Positions 25,847-34,331 of a DNA stretch of 54,166 nucleotides are shown here, one piece after another (the stretch's first letter is position 1; the number at the start of each line of letters is the position of its first letter). Source of the stretch: a virus; IMG/VR virus record IMGVR_UViG_3300033149_001397, positions 1-54,166 of that record; one strand, given 5' to 3'. A program made the position numbers and the translations under genes. The notes beneath the pieces were generated by a model that was not told the origin of the DNA, did no database searches, and saw only the letters and a program-made list of their open reading frames with translations.

Positions 25847-26677
25847 TTACAGCGCTGTTTTGTTCTGCTCAAGCTCAGCAAATATTTCATTCATTTCGTC
25901 GTGGCGAGATATGGAATCATATTCGCTTTTTGGCAACACGTCTTTTGCCTTTTCCATGTATGATATCTTTTTGTAGTATGCGTTTCTTTCAAGCTTGTAT
26001 ATGTCCTCGTCGAATACGTCGGCAATCGCCTTGTCATATACTGATTCATTGGTGTTCAGGTTGGTCATGTTGTTGCCGCCCATCTGGTGATGCTCGTAAT
26101 TCCAGTATTCGACAATGCCCGGCTCATATTCTTCACCGATAATGCCGCACAGGTATTTCAACCACGCCTCATTCTCCGTTGCGAAATCTTTGTATGACAG
26201 GACTATTGTGTTATCAATGTTTGCCGTTGCGAGTAGCGCCTGTTCGTAGAATGTTCCCCACACGCCTATTTTGTCTTCGCGCTTTCGTATGCGCGCAGAT
26301 GCGTAGAACTCCAGCGGCGACTTGTACATAATGAGCGGTATTATATTTGCTCTCCCACCCCACGCCGGCAAAACGTGCTGCCTGAAATACCAAGGTGATT
26401 TGCTCGAATCTACCATGTTGGTAACGTCAAACAACTCTGCGTATCTGTAATACACATTATTGATATCTGTCCCATGCAGAAATTCATCTGTGATGTATTT
26501 GCAGTTTGTCCGACATGATGAGCATCTGCTGTATTCGATATATCCGCGGTCCGGGCTCGTCCACTGTGAAACCTCTCCGATGGAAACACAGTTCTTGAGC
26601 GACCCAAGCTGATATCCGAGCAATGTGCTGCCACAGTAAGACGCCCCAAGAATGAAAACCACGTTCGGCTGCTTCAT
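25847..26677 (-). CDS. PAPS-dependent sulfotransferase
   Basis: A 276-residue protein. GASYCGSTLLG (residues 11-21) is a P-loop-like 5'-phosphosulfate-binding loop at the N-terminus, as in carbohydrate sulfotransferases. IMYKSPLEFYASARIR near residues 117-132 fits the 3'-phosphate-binding strand-helix with its conserved serine. DSSKSPWYFRQ also matches the family. A CxxC-x2-C cysteine group (RCSSCRTNCK) lies around residue 52-61. It would transfer sulfate from PAPS to a sugar or protein hydroxyl. It overlaps the upstream methyltransferase gene by four bases. Confidence 0.85.
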   Translation of the reverse strand: MKQPNVVFILGASYCGSTLLGYQLGSLKNCVSIGEVSQWTSPDRGYIEYSRCSSCRTNCKYITDEFLHGTDINNVYYRYAELFDVTNMVDSSKSPWYFRQHVLPAWGGRANIIPLIMYKSPLEFYASARIRKREDKIGVWGTFYEQALLATANIDNTIVLSYKDFATENEAWLKYLCGIIGEEYEPGIVEYWNYEHHQMGGNNMTNLNTNESVYDKAIADVFDEDIYKLERNAYYKKISYMEKAKDVLPKSEYDSISRHDEMNEIFAELEQNKTAL

Positions 26678-27492
26678 GCGATTCTTCTCCCAACAACAGT
26701 AACCATAATCCCGTTTTCAAACCAGTCGAGAATTTCAAACCCAACCGACTCAAGCATTGCCCGCAGGACACGCCCAAAGAAGTGTGTAGCATGGCCAATC
26801 GGCGCGGCCATTGTGCGCTCAACATCAAGCTCCTCAAGAAATGTTTTGAGCAGAATCGACCCGCCATCCCTTATCATTGACGACATCTTTTTCAAGTCTT
26901 GATGCGGGGAATAGCTGTGCTCGATATAATCCAGCATGACCCCGCAGTCATATTGCCGCATATCATGGTAGTCCTGAAATCGGCCATACCACATGTTCTC
27001 AAGCCCAAGTTTTTGTTTGGCGTTTCGCACGTGCCACTTGTTCAGTTCACACCCGCACAGCTCTTCAACGCCCATATCGCGGACAGCATCAAGGAAAAAC
27101 CCACACGCGCCCCCAACCTCAAATATGCTTTTTGGCAACCCGTTTGCATCAATCACGCGCTGAAATGTCCTCTGGTAAAAGTCCTTGATTTGCCGGCGCC
27201 GTAAGTAGCGATCTTCAACAGGTGTAAACCCTGTATTTAGAAAGTACCTGTCAGCGTGCGCCCGGGCGTTTTCGCTGTTGCCGCTATTCTTTGACAGCAC
27301 ATCAAATCTAAGCCTCGGAGAATAGAACCTGAGGCCGCACCCTGAGCATTCTACAAGATTGTGAAGCGTGTTGTTTACGTTCTCGTAAATCAACACATGC
27401 TCTCTTTTATCTGAGCCACAAAACGAGCAATCCGGTGTTTCCCAGTCTTCCCGCTTTTGCCACCGCTTTTTGAAGTCAACCGTCTTCGACAT
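26674..27492 (-). CDS. SAM-dependent methyltransferase with N-terminal zinc knuckles
   Basis: A 272-residue class I methyltransferase. I start it at the ATG at 27492, right after the GT2 gene. The longer frame extends 51 residues into that gene without a plausible start. Residues 20-60 hold two CxxC knuckles (CSFCG and CSGCG), a layout common in sugar methyltransferases. The SAM motif is IFEVGGACGFFLDAV, and MLDYIEHSYSPHQDL matches the usual post-II motif. It probably methylates a sugar in the cassette product. Confidence 0.85.
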   Translation of the reverse strand: MSKTVDFKKRWQKREDWETPDCSFCGSDKREHVLIYENVNNTLHNLVECSGCGLRFYSPRLRFDVLSKNSGNSENARAHADRYFLNTGFTPVEDRYLRRRQIKDFYQRTFQRVIDANGLPKSIFEVGGACGFFLDAVRDMGVEELCGCELNKWHVRNAKQKLGLENMWYGRFQDYHDMRQYDCGVMLDYIEHSYSPHQDLKKMSSMIRDGGSILLKTFLEELDVERTMAAPIGHATHFFGRVLRAMLESVGFEILDWFENGIMVTVVGRRIA

Positions 27493-27496
27493 TCCA

Positions 27497-28378
27497 CTAA
27501 TCCTCTGTGTCTTGTTTCTGCTGGGCAATATCAACCACCGCACCCATAACATGCTGGTTAGAATATGGAAGGCCAGATATGGAAAATACATCGGACACAA
27601 ACCCGCATACGTCCTTGTTGTATAAAGAATCCCGCACCGCACCAAGGTTGCTAATCAGCCCTTTCAGCCCGTGTAGTTTGCTGTATTTCCGCGAATCTTT
27701 CCCGGCAACAATGACGCTGTTGTCTGTGATTGTCCCTATCAGCAGCCCGCATAGCGCCATTGCATCAACATCGTCCCACCGCCGCTTCAGCCGGCTATAA
27801 AATATCCCGTAGTACGGAATTATCCATGGTATCAATCCATGATTCCTGTGTTTCTCAACCAACCCCTTATATCGTTCGTATGACATTTCCGGCGTGAACG
27901 ATGTTCCATGCAGCCCGAGGCATTGGTATCTTCTATTGTCGAATATACATTTGAATGTGTATCCGTCCTTCTTCATTCTGGTTATCTGGTCAACCTCGCA
28001 CGCGACCCTGTTGATATACGGATAGTTTTTCATGATTTCATGCTTGTAAATTTTAACCCCGAATATCCACCTATCAAGATGAACGTCCCACAGCGGATAT
28101 ACTATGATTGCTTCTTTCGGCCCGCTTTCAATCACGCCGTTATACATGCGGCGAACCGCGTCCGGGCGCAACAGCATATCCTCGTCAACCTGTATATAGT
28201 ATGGTGTCTCGCACCGATTAATCATTTCCTGAAATGCCGCCGCTGACGGCGAGTAGTTTTCTACCGTATCAAGCTGAAACTTACAGTCTTGATTCTTTAG
28301 TCTCGATACGCAATCTGCCGCAGTAATGCCGCCAATAGTAATCACGTATACTGTTAATTCGCTGCTAAGGTCTTTCAT
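27497..28378 (-). CDS. GT2-like glycosyltransferase (free-standing paralogue)
   Basis: A 293-residue protein. The N-terminal strand (LTVYVITIGG), AAFQEMINRC and YYIQVDEDMLL with its D-x-D metal motif are typical of GT-A fold family 2 glycosyltransferases. Along its whole length it is clearly related to the N-terminal half of the next gene upstream (shared PLWDVHLDRW, VKIY, LHGTS, ERYKGLVEKHR), so the pair arose by duplication. The substrate is unknown. Confidence 0.82.
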   Translation of the reverse strand: MKDLSSELTVYVITIGGITAADCVSRLKNQDCKFQLDTVENYSPSAAAFQEMINRCETPYYIQVDEDMLLRPDAVRRMYNGVIESGPKEAIIVYPLWDVHLDRWIFGVKIYKHEIMKNYPYINRVACEVDQITRMKKDGYTFKCIFDNRRYQCLGLHGTSFTPEMSYERYKGLVEKHRNHGLIPWIIPYYGIFYSRLKRRWDDVDAMALCGLLIGTITDNSVIVAGKDSRKYSKLHGLKGLISNLGAVRDSLYNKDVCGFVSDVFSISGLPYSNQHVMGAVVDIAQQKQDTED

Positions 28379-30150
28379 CCTATCACCCTGCCAAAACAGT
28401 GTTTACAGCTCTCCTGTGGCTGTTTGCTTAACACCGAATATCTCAACTCGTTAAACGCCTCTATGTTGTATGGGCTCGCTGGCGTGTCAATTCTGTGAAT
28501 GTCTTGTGGCGGGGCAATACGCCGGCACAGCCCTGTCAGAACCCAGTCGTATTTTGCAGCACACCGCGCGGCAACAAACGGGCTTTTGCAGTTGTGGACC
28601 CTCATGGTTGTATCAATCGGCGTCGGCCACACTGTCACAAGCTCAGCGCCCGGCAGGTTTTTATACCCCTCAATTTCTTCAATCTGTTCTGTGTCTGTGT
28701 CAAAAATCGCCACATCCCGGAAGGCCCTGCTATCCAATGGTGACATTTCGAAATGTGGCAGCGTGTTCATAAATGTTATGAACGCCACCCCGAGCCCGTT
28801 GGCGAACCCAATGAACGCCGGAATCTCTGTATAATTCTGCTTGTTCACCACGCATGATACGCCTGTTTTTATCTGGCCTTTAACCGCCTCGATTCCTGCC
28901 AGCACAACCTCAAACGTCTTTGTGCGCGTGACCATGTTGTGGCCATCTGCATCATAGGCATTCAGGCTCACGGATATGTTATCAAGCCCTGATTCAACAA
29001 GAGAATCCGCATGCTTGTGCAGAAGTATTCCATTTGTGATAAGAGATACAAACTTGCCCTTGCTTTTTAGCAACCTGATAATATCAAACACATTCTCATT
29101 AAGCAGCGGTTCGCCCATTCCGGCAAGGCATGCCCCGGTGATTGATGGGAACTTTCGAAGGAACCGCTCAACGTGCTGGGGCTCCAGGTCTTTAAACCCA
29201 GTCACCTCTTCCGTGTGCTCTTCTCTGCGGCAGAACCAGCAGCGCGAATTACACTTGTCGGTCATAAACAAAACAGCCTCACGCGGAGCCCCGAGTTTTG
29301 ACATGACTCGATTGATATTATCTTCTGTGTATGGCAGCCCGGACAGGTCCATGATATCAGTTATAAACTGTCGCGGCCATTTGTTGTGGAATGAAAAATC
29401 AAGCACGTCAAGGTTGTCAAGTATTCCGCGCACCCCGGGAAGGCTGCCATATTTTGTATAGTCTTTTTCCCCTGTGTTTTCGTTAACGTCTGTTATGTTG
29501 CCTATCACCATTCCGGCGAATGATGCGGCGGCAATGGGATTGAAATTCTGCTCCATGCGATTAAAAAATATCTGATAATACTCGTCAACCCATCTGACAA
29601 GACCATGGCGACGGTGTTTTTCCACGAGGTCTTTGTATCGCTCGTATGCTGTTATCGTTGTATATGATGTGCCGTGCAGGCCCACGCACGATTCGCGGCC
29701 GCCATAGGGAATGTTCTTGAATGTGTATCCGTCCGCTTCCAGCCGCTTGAACTGTCCGACCTCGCATGAGATTGTGTTCTCGTATGGGTAGTTTCGGACA
29801 ATGTTGTGGTCATATATTTTGACGCCCTGCAACCACCTGTCAAGATGGACATCCCACAGCGGGAACACCGCAAACGCCTCTTTGTCGTCGAGGCTAATCG
29901 CCGCATCATACATCGTCTGTACGGCTGTTTCTTCAAGTATCATATCCTCATCAAGCTGAATGAAGTATCTTGTTTTACATCGCGTCAACATCTCCTGGAA
30001 TGCCGCAGACATTGGGCGCTTGTTGACGATAAAGGCAACGTTGAACACGCCATCGCACTCCTGCTTTTTCAGCGCCGACACGCACGCATCAAATGTCTCG
30101 CCACCAATACTGATTACAAACACTGTCAAGTCAAGCCGATTCAATTCCAT
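28375..30150 (-). CDS. GT2 glycosyltransferase fused to a radical-SAM enzyme
   Basis: A 591-residue fusion. Residues 1-285 are a GT2-like domain paralogous to the neighbouring gene (QLDEDMIL, residues 65-72, carries D-x-D). Residues about 290-510 are a radical-SAM core with C300-x3-C304-x2-C307 (KCNSRCWFC) and GMGEP, the SAM-binding motif. Residues about 520-591 contain further cysteines (HNCKSPFVAARCAA, GLCRR, SCKHC), fitting an auxiliary iron-sulfur SPASM-like region. Such enzymes make hard bonds on sugars or peptides. The fusion suggests modification and sugar transfer are linked. Confidence 0.85.
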   Translation of the reverse strand: MELNRLDLTVFVISIGGETFDACVSALKKQECDGVFNVAFIVNKRPMSAAFQEMLTRCKTRYFIQLDEDMILEETAVQTMYDAAISLDDKEAFAVFPLWDVHLDRWLQGVKIYDHNIVRNYPYENTISCEVGQFKRLEADGYTFKNIPYGGRESCVGLHGTSYTTITAYERYKDLVEKHRRHGLVRWVDEYYQIFFNRMEQNFNPIAAASFAGMVIGNITDVNENTGEKDYTKYGSLPGVRGILDNLDVLDFSFHNKWPRQFITDIMDLSGLPYTEDNINRVMSKLGAPREAVLFMTDKCNSRCWFCRREEHTEEVTGFKDLEPQHVERFLRKFPSITGACLAGMGEPLLNENVFDIIRLLKSKGKFVSLITNGILLHKHADSLVESGLDNISVSLNAYDADGHNMVTRTKTFEVVLAGIEAVKGQIKTGVSCVVNKQNYTEIPAFIGFANGLGVAFITFMNTLPHFEMSPLDSRAFRDVAIFDTDTEQIEEIEGYKNLPGAELVTVWPTPIDTTMRVHNCKSPFVAARCAAKYDWVLTGLCRRIAPPQDIHRIDTPASPYNIEAFNELRYSVLSKQPQESCKHCFGRVIG

Positions 30151-31834
30151 TTTCTATTGCCCTCTCTGTATAATGGATTACTCTGTCCCACGATAGTATT
30201 TTGTTAACCACATGGTTGTTCAACATGAATATCCTGTCATAATTTTGCAGCGAAAAATAGCGAATCGCCGCTATAAATTGCCCGACATCCGGCCTAACAA
30301 TAACTCCGTTTATATCGCCCACAAAAAGATTCATTGCATAGCCTACATCCGTTGATACAACCGGCGTTCCGCACGCAATGGCCTCGCATGTGGTTGACGC
30401 TATGGCCTCGGAATGGCTCGCATTAAGATACACATCCACGCTGTTGTAGAATTTGCACATTCCGTCATACGGTATTTCGTCGATGAGGTGTCCGGCCATG
30501 CGGATTTCCTCTACCACGTCCGGGTTAACATCCTTTGCGGCGAACCTGAAATTATATTCATCTTTCAATGCCCTGAACACAGGCAGGATGATTTCATAAA
30601 ACCGTTTGTGGTCGCGCGGGTTGCCGTGGCTTGCATTGCCGGCCCACCCTATTGTCAGCCGCTCATTCCGCTTTGTTCGCACGTTGAAAAACATGTTTGT
30701 ATCAACGCCCTGCGGAGTAAAATATACTTTGTGGCCGATGTGCGCTGACCGTGCAATTTTGTACAGCCTGTCTGAAATCGCGTGTATGTGTTTGCAACAT
30801 TTAAGTTTCTCATTGAACACACCAATGAACCTGTCATCATCATACCCGTGGTGGGACTCAACAGATACTGCTACGCGCTCTGGTGGCACCTGCGCCATGA
30901 GCCGCCGTAATATCTCTGGATACAGCCCAATAATCGACCGGCAGACAATGAAGTCATACCGAGAAAAATTAATATCGTCAATTTTTATGTAGCCTCTAAT
31001 TGCCTTGTTCCTGTACTCGCGGATAAAGCACGTCTTGTCAACCCTGTATTTGTGTGATAGCTTTTCTGCAATTACATCAACGAGCCGCGCAACAGCCCAG
31101 TCCGGCGTATCTGCGATAAACAGAATGCGCTTCTTTTCCGGCTCCGGAATCTTGTTTGCGAACCCTGCAATTCCGCTAAGTCTGTCAGGCCACTTGAATT
31201 GTAATATTGAGTGGCTTTTTATGTACTGGTCGTCATGGTCAAATGTTTTTTGGGTGTGCATTGTCCTGTGTTCGGCGTGCTGAATCCGGTGATCCTTCAG
31301 CCACCCTATTGAATATCCGGCCTCTTTAGCCCGCCAGTAAAAATCAACGTCCGAGCAGTATGCTGGTGAAAACACCTGGTCTAACCCGCCGAGATATTCC
31401 CACACGTCGCGCCTTACCAGCAGACCGCCACCACCCAAATATACGCGGTCGCTGTCTTTCCATTCGTGTAGATCTTTCCCTATTCCGTTTTCGTTGACCT
31501 CGTTGAGCACACACCCAACAATGTCATGGTTGTTTTCTGTTGCCGCCCGGAACAGCCGCTCAATGGCACCCGGGCTCACAAACTGGTCGTCGTCAAGAAA
31601 TAGAAACCAGCCGTATTTTGCGAACTTGGCAATATGATTGCGGCCACCCACACACCCAAGGTTCTTTTCGTGCTCAATAAAGCGTACCCACGGGAATCGC
31701 TCTTTGCGTATTTTCGACTCCCCGCCATTGTTCATCACAATGACCTCGCCGAACTTCTCACAGCTAATTGCTTTTAAGCAACTCACAATTGTTCCGCTGT
31801 TATGCGTTAAAATCAAAACAGATATGTCAAGCAT
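30131..31834 (-). CDS. Bifunctional GT2-GT4 glycosyltransferase
   Basis: A 567-residue protein. Residues 1-220 are a GT2 domain (SVLILTHNSG, WFLFLDDDQF with the D-x-D metal site, CSDVDFYWRAKEAGY). Residues about 230-560 resemble a GT-B fold family 4 domain: GWAGNASHG, then SEAIASTTCEAIACGTPVVS, which has the conserved E-x7-E spacing. Two glycosyltransferase domains in one chain usually add two sugars in succession. It overlaps both neighbours, so it belongs to the coupled cassette. Confidence 0.87.
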   Translation of the reverse strand: MLDISVLILTHNSGTIVSCLKAISCEKFGEVIVMNNGGESKIRKERFPWVRFIEHEKNLGCVGGRNHIAKFAKYGWFLFLDDDQFVSPGAIERLFRAATENNHDIVGCVLNEVNENGIGKDLHEWKDSDRVYLGGGGLLVRRDVWEYLGGLDQVFSPAYCSDVDFYWRAKEAGYSIGWLKDHRIQHAEHRTMHTQKTFDHDDQYIKSHSILQFKWPDRLSGIAGFANKIPEPEKKRILFIADTPDWAVARLVDVIAEKLSHKYRVDKTCFIREYRNKAIRGYIKIDDINFSRYDFIVCRSIIGLYPEILRRLMAQVPPERVAVSVESHHGYDDDRFIGVFNEKLKCCKHIHAISDRLYKIARSAHIGHKVYFTPQGVDTNMFFNVRTKRNERLTIGWAGNASHGNPRDHKRFYEIILPVFRALKDEYNFRFAAKDVNPDVVEEIRMAGHLIDEIPYDGMCKFYNSVDVYLNASHSEAIASTTCEAIACGTPVVSTDVGYAMNLFVGDINGVIVRPDVGQFIAAIRYFSLQNYDRIFMLNNHVVNKILSWDRVIHYTERAIENGIESA

Positions 31835-32960
31835 TTTTTATCATCCTTGCCGCCTTTGTTGCTATCTCAGCGGGCTTTATTGAGGACATACAAACATTGT
31901 CTTTTGTGCGGTTGCAATATCTAATCCTTCCACGCAAGCGCTGCCAGTCCCAGCACGGAACACATGGGGCCGCGCCGATTTTGTGGATGTAATCAACGTG
32001 GTCACCGTAATGGTCAAACCGCCATTCAAACGGCATTGACGACAACAGCACCAGCGTGGGTATTCCAAGCGCGGCAGATACATGGGCCATGCCGGTGTCC
32101 GGAGATATCACAAGGTCAGACATCCAGCATACAGCCGCTGCATCCATTGCGGTTTCTGTTCGCGTGCCGAGGTCAAGCACCCCTGGAATATCGCCAAACA
32201 ATGCGGCATCAACGTCCAGCACAACAACGGTGTGGTCGGGTAGTGCCTTGCGCAGTTCAATAATTACATCGCGTGATTTCCACGGCTCATACGATCTATT
32301 CCACGCCACCGCCTGTAGCACGTATGTAATGATAGGCCCGGTTACGTTGCGCAGCAGGTCTGACGCCGCAGCATAGTTCTCTGCTGTTAATCTCGGCTCA
32401 ACCACGTTCTCATATTCAGGCAGGTCGATTCCAATCATTTTTGCAAACGATTCAACCCGCCTGCCACGGTTGCGCAGTATGCTATAAAATTCAAGGCACC
32501 GCATGAAATTTATAATCAGCTTGTATTCTGTCCCATCAAGATTTATGTCGTGTATGGAAACCGGCTCGTCAATGAAATCATGGCCGGAAACCATATCAAT
32601 AAATTTCGGCAGCGTGGCATAGGTGATAGTCGCGTGCGGATACCTGTGTTTTAGCTGCTTGACTGTTGGCAGAGAAAGAAGGATATCGCCGAGGCCCATG
32701 TCGCGCATTATCAGTATTTTGTCGCCCGGCAATATCTCATCATCAAAAACAGAAATAGACTCCAATGTTGTATTGGAGCCTATATAATACGTGTCGTCGT
32801 TAATAACCTTATACTCAGGATATAACCCCGTCATTATTTCGCGTGAGATATCGGATTTATCGTCAACCTGTCGCGGTATCCCGCGCACCATTGTTGTTCC
32901 TGTTTTGCCACCCGGCGGGAAACCCAACATTTCCCGGCCGAGATAAACGACCTGTTTCAC
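31827..32960 (-). CDS. GT9-like (heptosyltransferase-family) glycosyltransferase
   Basis: A 377-residue protein. IMRDMGLGDILLSLPTVKQL (residues about 83-102) is the N-terminal motif of family 9 transferases, and SPDTGMAHVSAALGIPTLVL (about 288-307) is the C-terminal nucleotide-sugar motif. The first 60 residues are an extra domain. It begins with GTG after AAGGAGGA and is the first gene of the cassette, 23 bp after the secreted-protein gene. Confidence 0.85.
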   Translation of the reverse strand: MKQVVYLGREMLGFPPGGKTGTTMVRGIPRQVDDKSDISREIMTGLYPEYKVINDDTYYIGSNTTLESISVFDDEILPGDKILIMRDMGLGDILLSLPTVKQLKHRYPHATITYATLPKFIDMVSGHDFIDEPVSIHDINLDGTEYKLIINFMRCLEFYSILRNRGRRVESFAKMIGIDLPEYENVVEPRLTAENYAAASDLLRNVTGPIITYVLQAVAWNRSYEPWKSRDVIIELRKALPDHTVVVLDVDAALFGDIPGVLDLGTRTETAMDAAAVCWMSDLVISPDTGMAHVSAALGIPTLVLLSSMPFEWRFDHYGDHVDYIHKIGAAPCVPCWDWQRLRGRIRYCNRTKDNVCMSSIKPAEIATKAARMIKNA

Positions 32961-32983
32961 GGTCGTCCTCCTTTTTCATTTGG

Positions 32984-34267
32984 TTATTGGTTCTCTACAT
33001 ATCCATTCAGTTTGACAATCACATCAACGTTCCCGCCGACCCCTGCACGTGACGAAAGCCTTACCCCGAGTATCGGGTTTGTATTAACCGGAATGTGCAG
33101 CACTCCGTTAATCGGGAAGTGGCAATTGCCAAGGGCATTACACTGCGCAGAGTAGATTTCCTCATCGGTCCCGGCATCCTGCCATAGTATCATCTGGACA
33201 GGCACAGTGTCGCTTGCACCTGCGCCCAAATCATCATCAACAATAATTGAGATATCCGTAACGTGCTTATCGTAGGTTGTGTTTATCCATGTGCTGATTG
33301 AGCTCGTGGCCCACGTCCAATTGTCGGCAACCGTTATTGTTGCCTGCGGAATCTGCTGCCCGCTGTCAGCCTGGTCGCGCATACCGAATGTGCCGATGCC
33401 GCTTGAATATGTGGTTACGCTTTTCGCGCCCTGGTTTGTAATGTGTGTATAGATAGTGTTTCCGTTGGTCTCTACAACCTGCAATCCACGGGCCGCTGAA
33501 CCACCGGCGAAATCGCGCACAGGAACAACAGCACTGCCGTCTGTTATGGTCGTCAACAGGCTCTTGTATGTGCCTGTGTTTATGTCGGCAAAAATATTTC
33601 CGTCCTCGTCTGTCAACACAAATATTTGTGGATCATAGGTGCCGGCCGCATCAAGGATGTCTGCCGTGGTTGTGCCATCCGTAATACCAACCGGGCCATA
33701 GTTAACCGTGTCGTCAACGATGTTCCACGGTGTCCCATCAATGGCATTTCTTATCGTGACCGCGCTTGATGCCGTGCCGACTCCGAGCGTAACGTTAAGA
33801 GCACCACTCGAATCAACCGTCGCCTCAACACCGCTTGTCCTGTCTGTAATAACAGCCGTGTCTGTGGCTGATACCCCGGCGCATGTTACCGTCCCGTCAA
33901 CCGTCAGGCTGCCACCGTCGTCGTCAACACTGATTGCCTGCGAGCCATCGGCTATAAACAGGTGACCTGTTGCGTCTACATTGGCAAGGTCGTACCCATC
34001 GCCTATCTCAACGCGCAGTGCGGGAGAATTGCCCGGGGCCACGTCAACACACGTTGAATAGTCCTCGTTGCAAATTCTGAATGTGCCGCTGGCAATCTCT
34101 GTGATGCTGCCCACGGAAACAACAGTGTTTACATCAATTGTCCCGTCGGCGTTTACCTCAAGACGGTCATCATCCGTATCGCGAATATGAACATCCCTAA
34201 TCGGCCCGGCCAACGCCAACATGGACGCGACAAGGATCATGATCGTTGTGTAAAAAATAGTTTTCAT
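32984..34267 (-). CDS. Secreted phage protein with signal peptide
   Basis: A 427-residue protein. The N-terminus (basic K2, hydrophobic core residues 4-19, A-L-A-G cleavage-like end) is a clear signal peptide. The mature part is beta-rich, acidic and threonine/serine-rich with short repeats, and has cysteine pairs (CNEDYSTC, CNALGNC) that could form disulfides outside the cytoplasm. It lies between the capsid gene and the sugar cassette, behind a terminator. An exported protein in a head operon is unusual. It may be surface-displayed and glycosylated by the cassette. A head decoration protein with a hydrophobic start is an alternative. Confidence 0.75.
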   Translation of the reverse strand: MKTIFYTTIMILVASMLALAGPIRDVHIRDTDDDRLEVNADGTIDVNTVVSVGSITEIASGTFRICNEDYSTCVDVAPGNSPALRVEIGDGYDLANVDATGHLFIADGSQAISVDDDGGSLTVDGTVTCAGVSATDTAVITDRTSGVEATVDSSGALNVTLGVGTASSAVTIRNAIDGTPWNIVDDTVNYGPVGITDGTTTADILDAAGTYDPQIFVLTDEDGNIFADINTGTYKSLLTTITDGSAVVPVRDFAGGSAARGLQVVETNGNTIYTHITNQGAKSVTTYSSGIGTFGMRDQADSGQQIPQATITVADNWTWATSSISTWINTTYDKHVTDISIIVDDDLGAGASDTVPVQMILWQDAGTDEEIYSAQCNALGNCHFPINGVLHIPVNTNPILGVRLSSRAGVGGNVDVIVKLNGYVENQ

Positions 34268-34287
34268 TTGCTGTTCACCCCTGTGTT

Positions 34288-34322
34288 TAAAATAAAGGGC
34301 CGGACGGTTGCCCGCCCAGCCC
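34288..34322 (-). terminator. Terminator/attenuator after the capsid gene
   Basis: On the minus strand an 11-pair stem (GGGCTGGGCGG with CCGTCCGGCCC) encloses a GCAA tetraloop and is followed by TTTATTTTAAA. It starts ten bases after the capsid stop codon. It should cut transcript levels of the secreted protein and sugar cassette below those of the capsid gene. Confidence 0.85.
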
Positions 34323-34331
34323 TCAGGTTTG

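Noticed and set aside
26674-27645. Longer N-terminus for the methyltransferase
   Set aside because: The extra 51 residues lie inside the upstream glycosyltransferase gene and are unlike the family.
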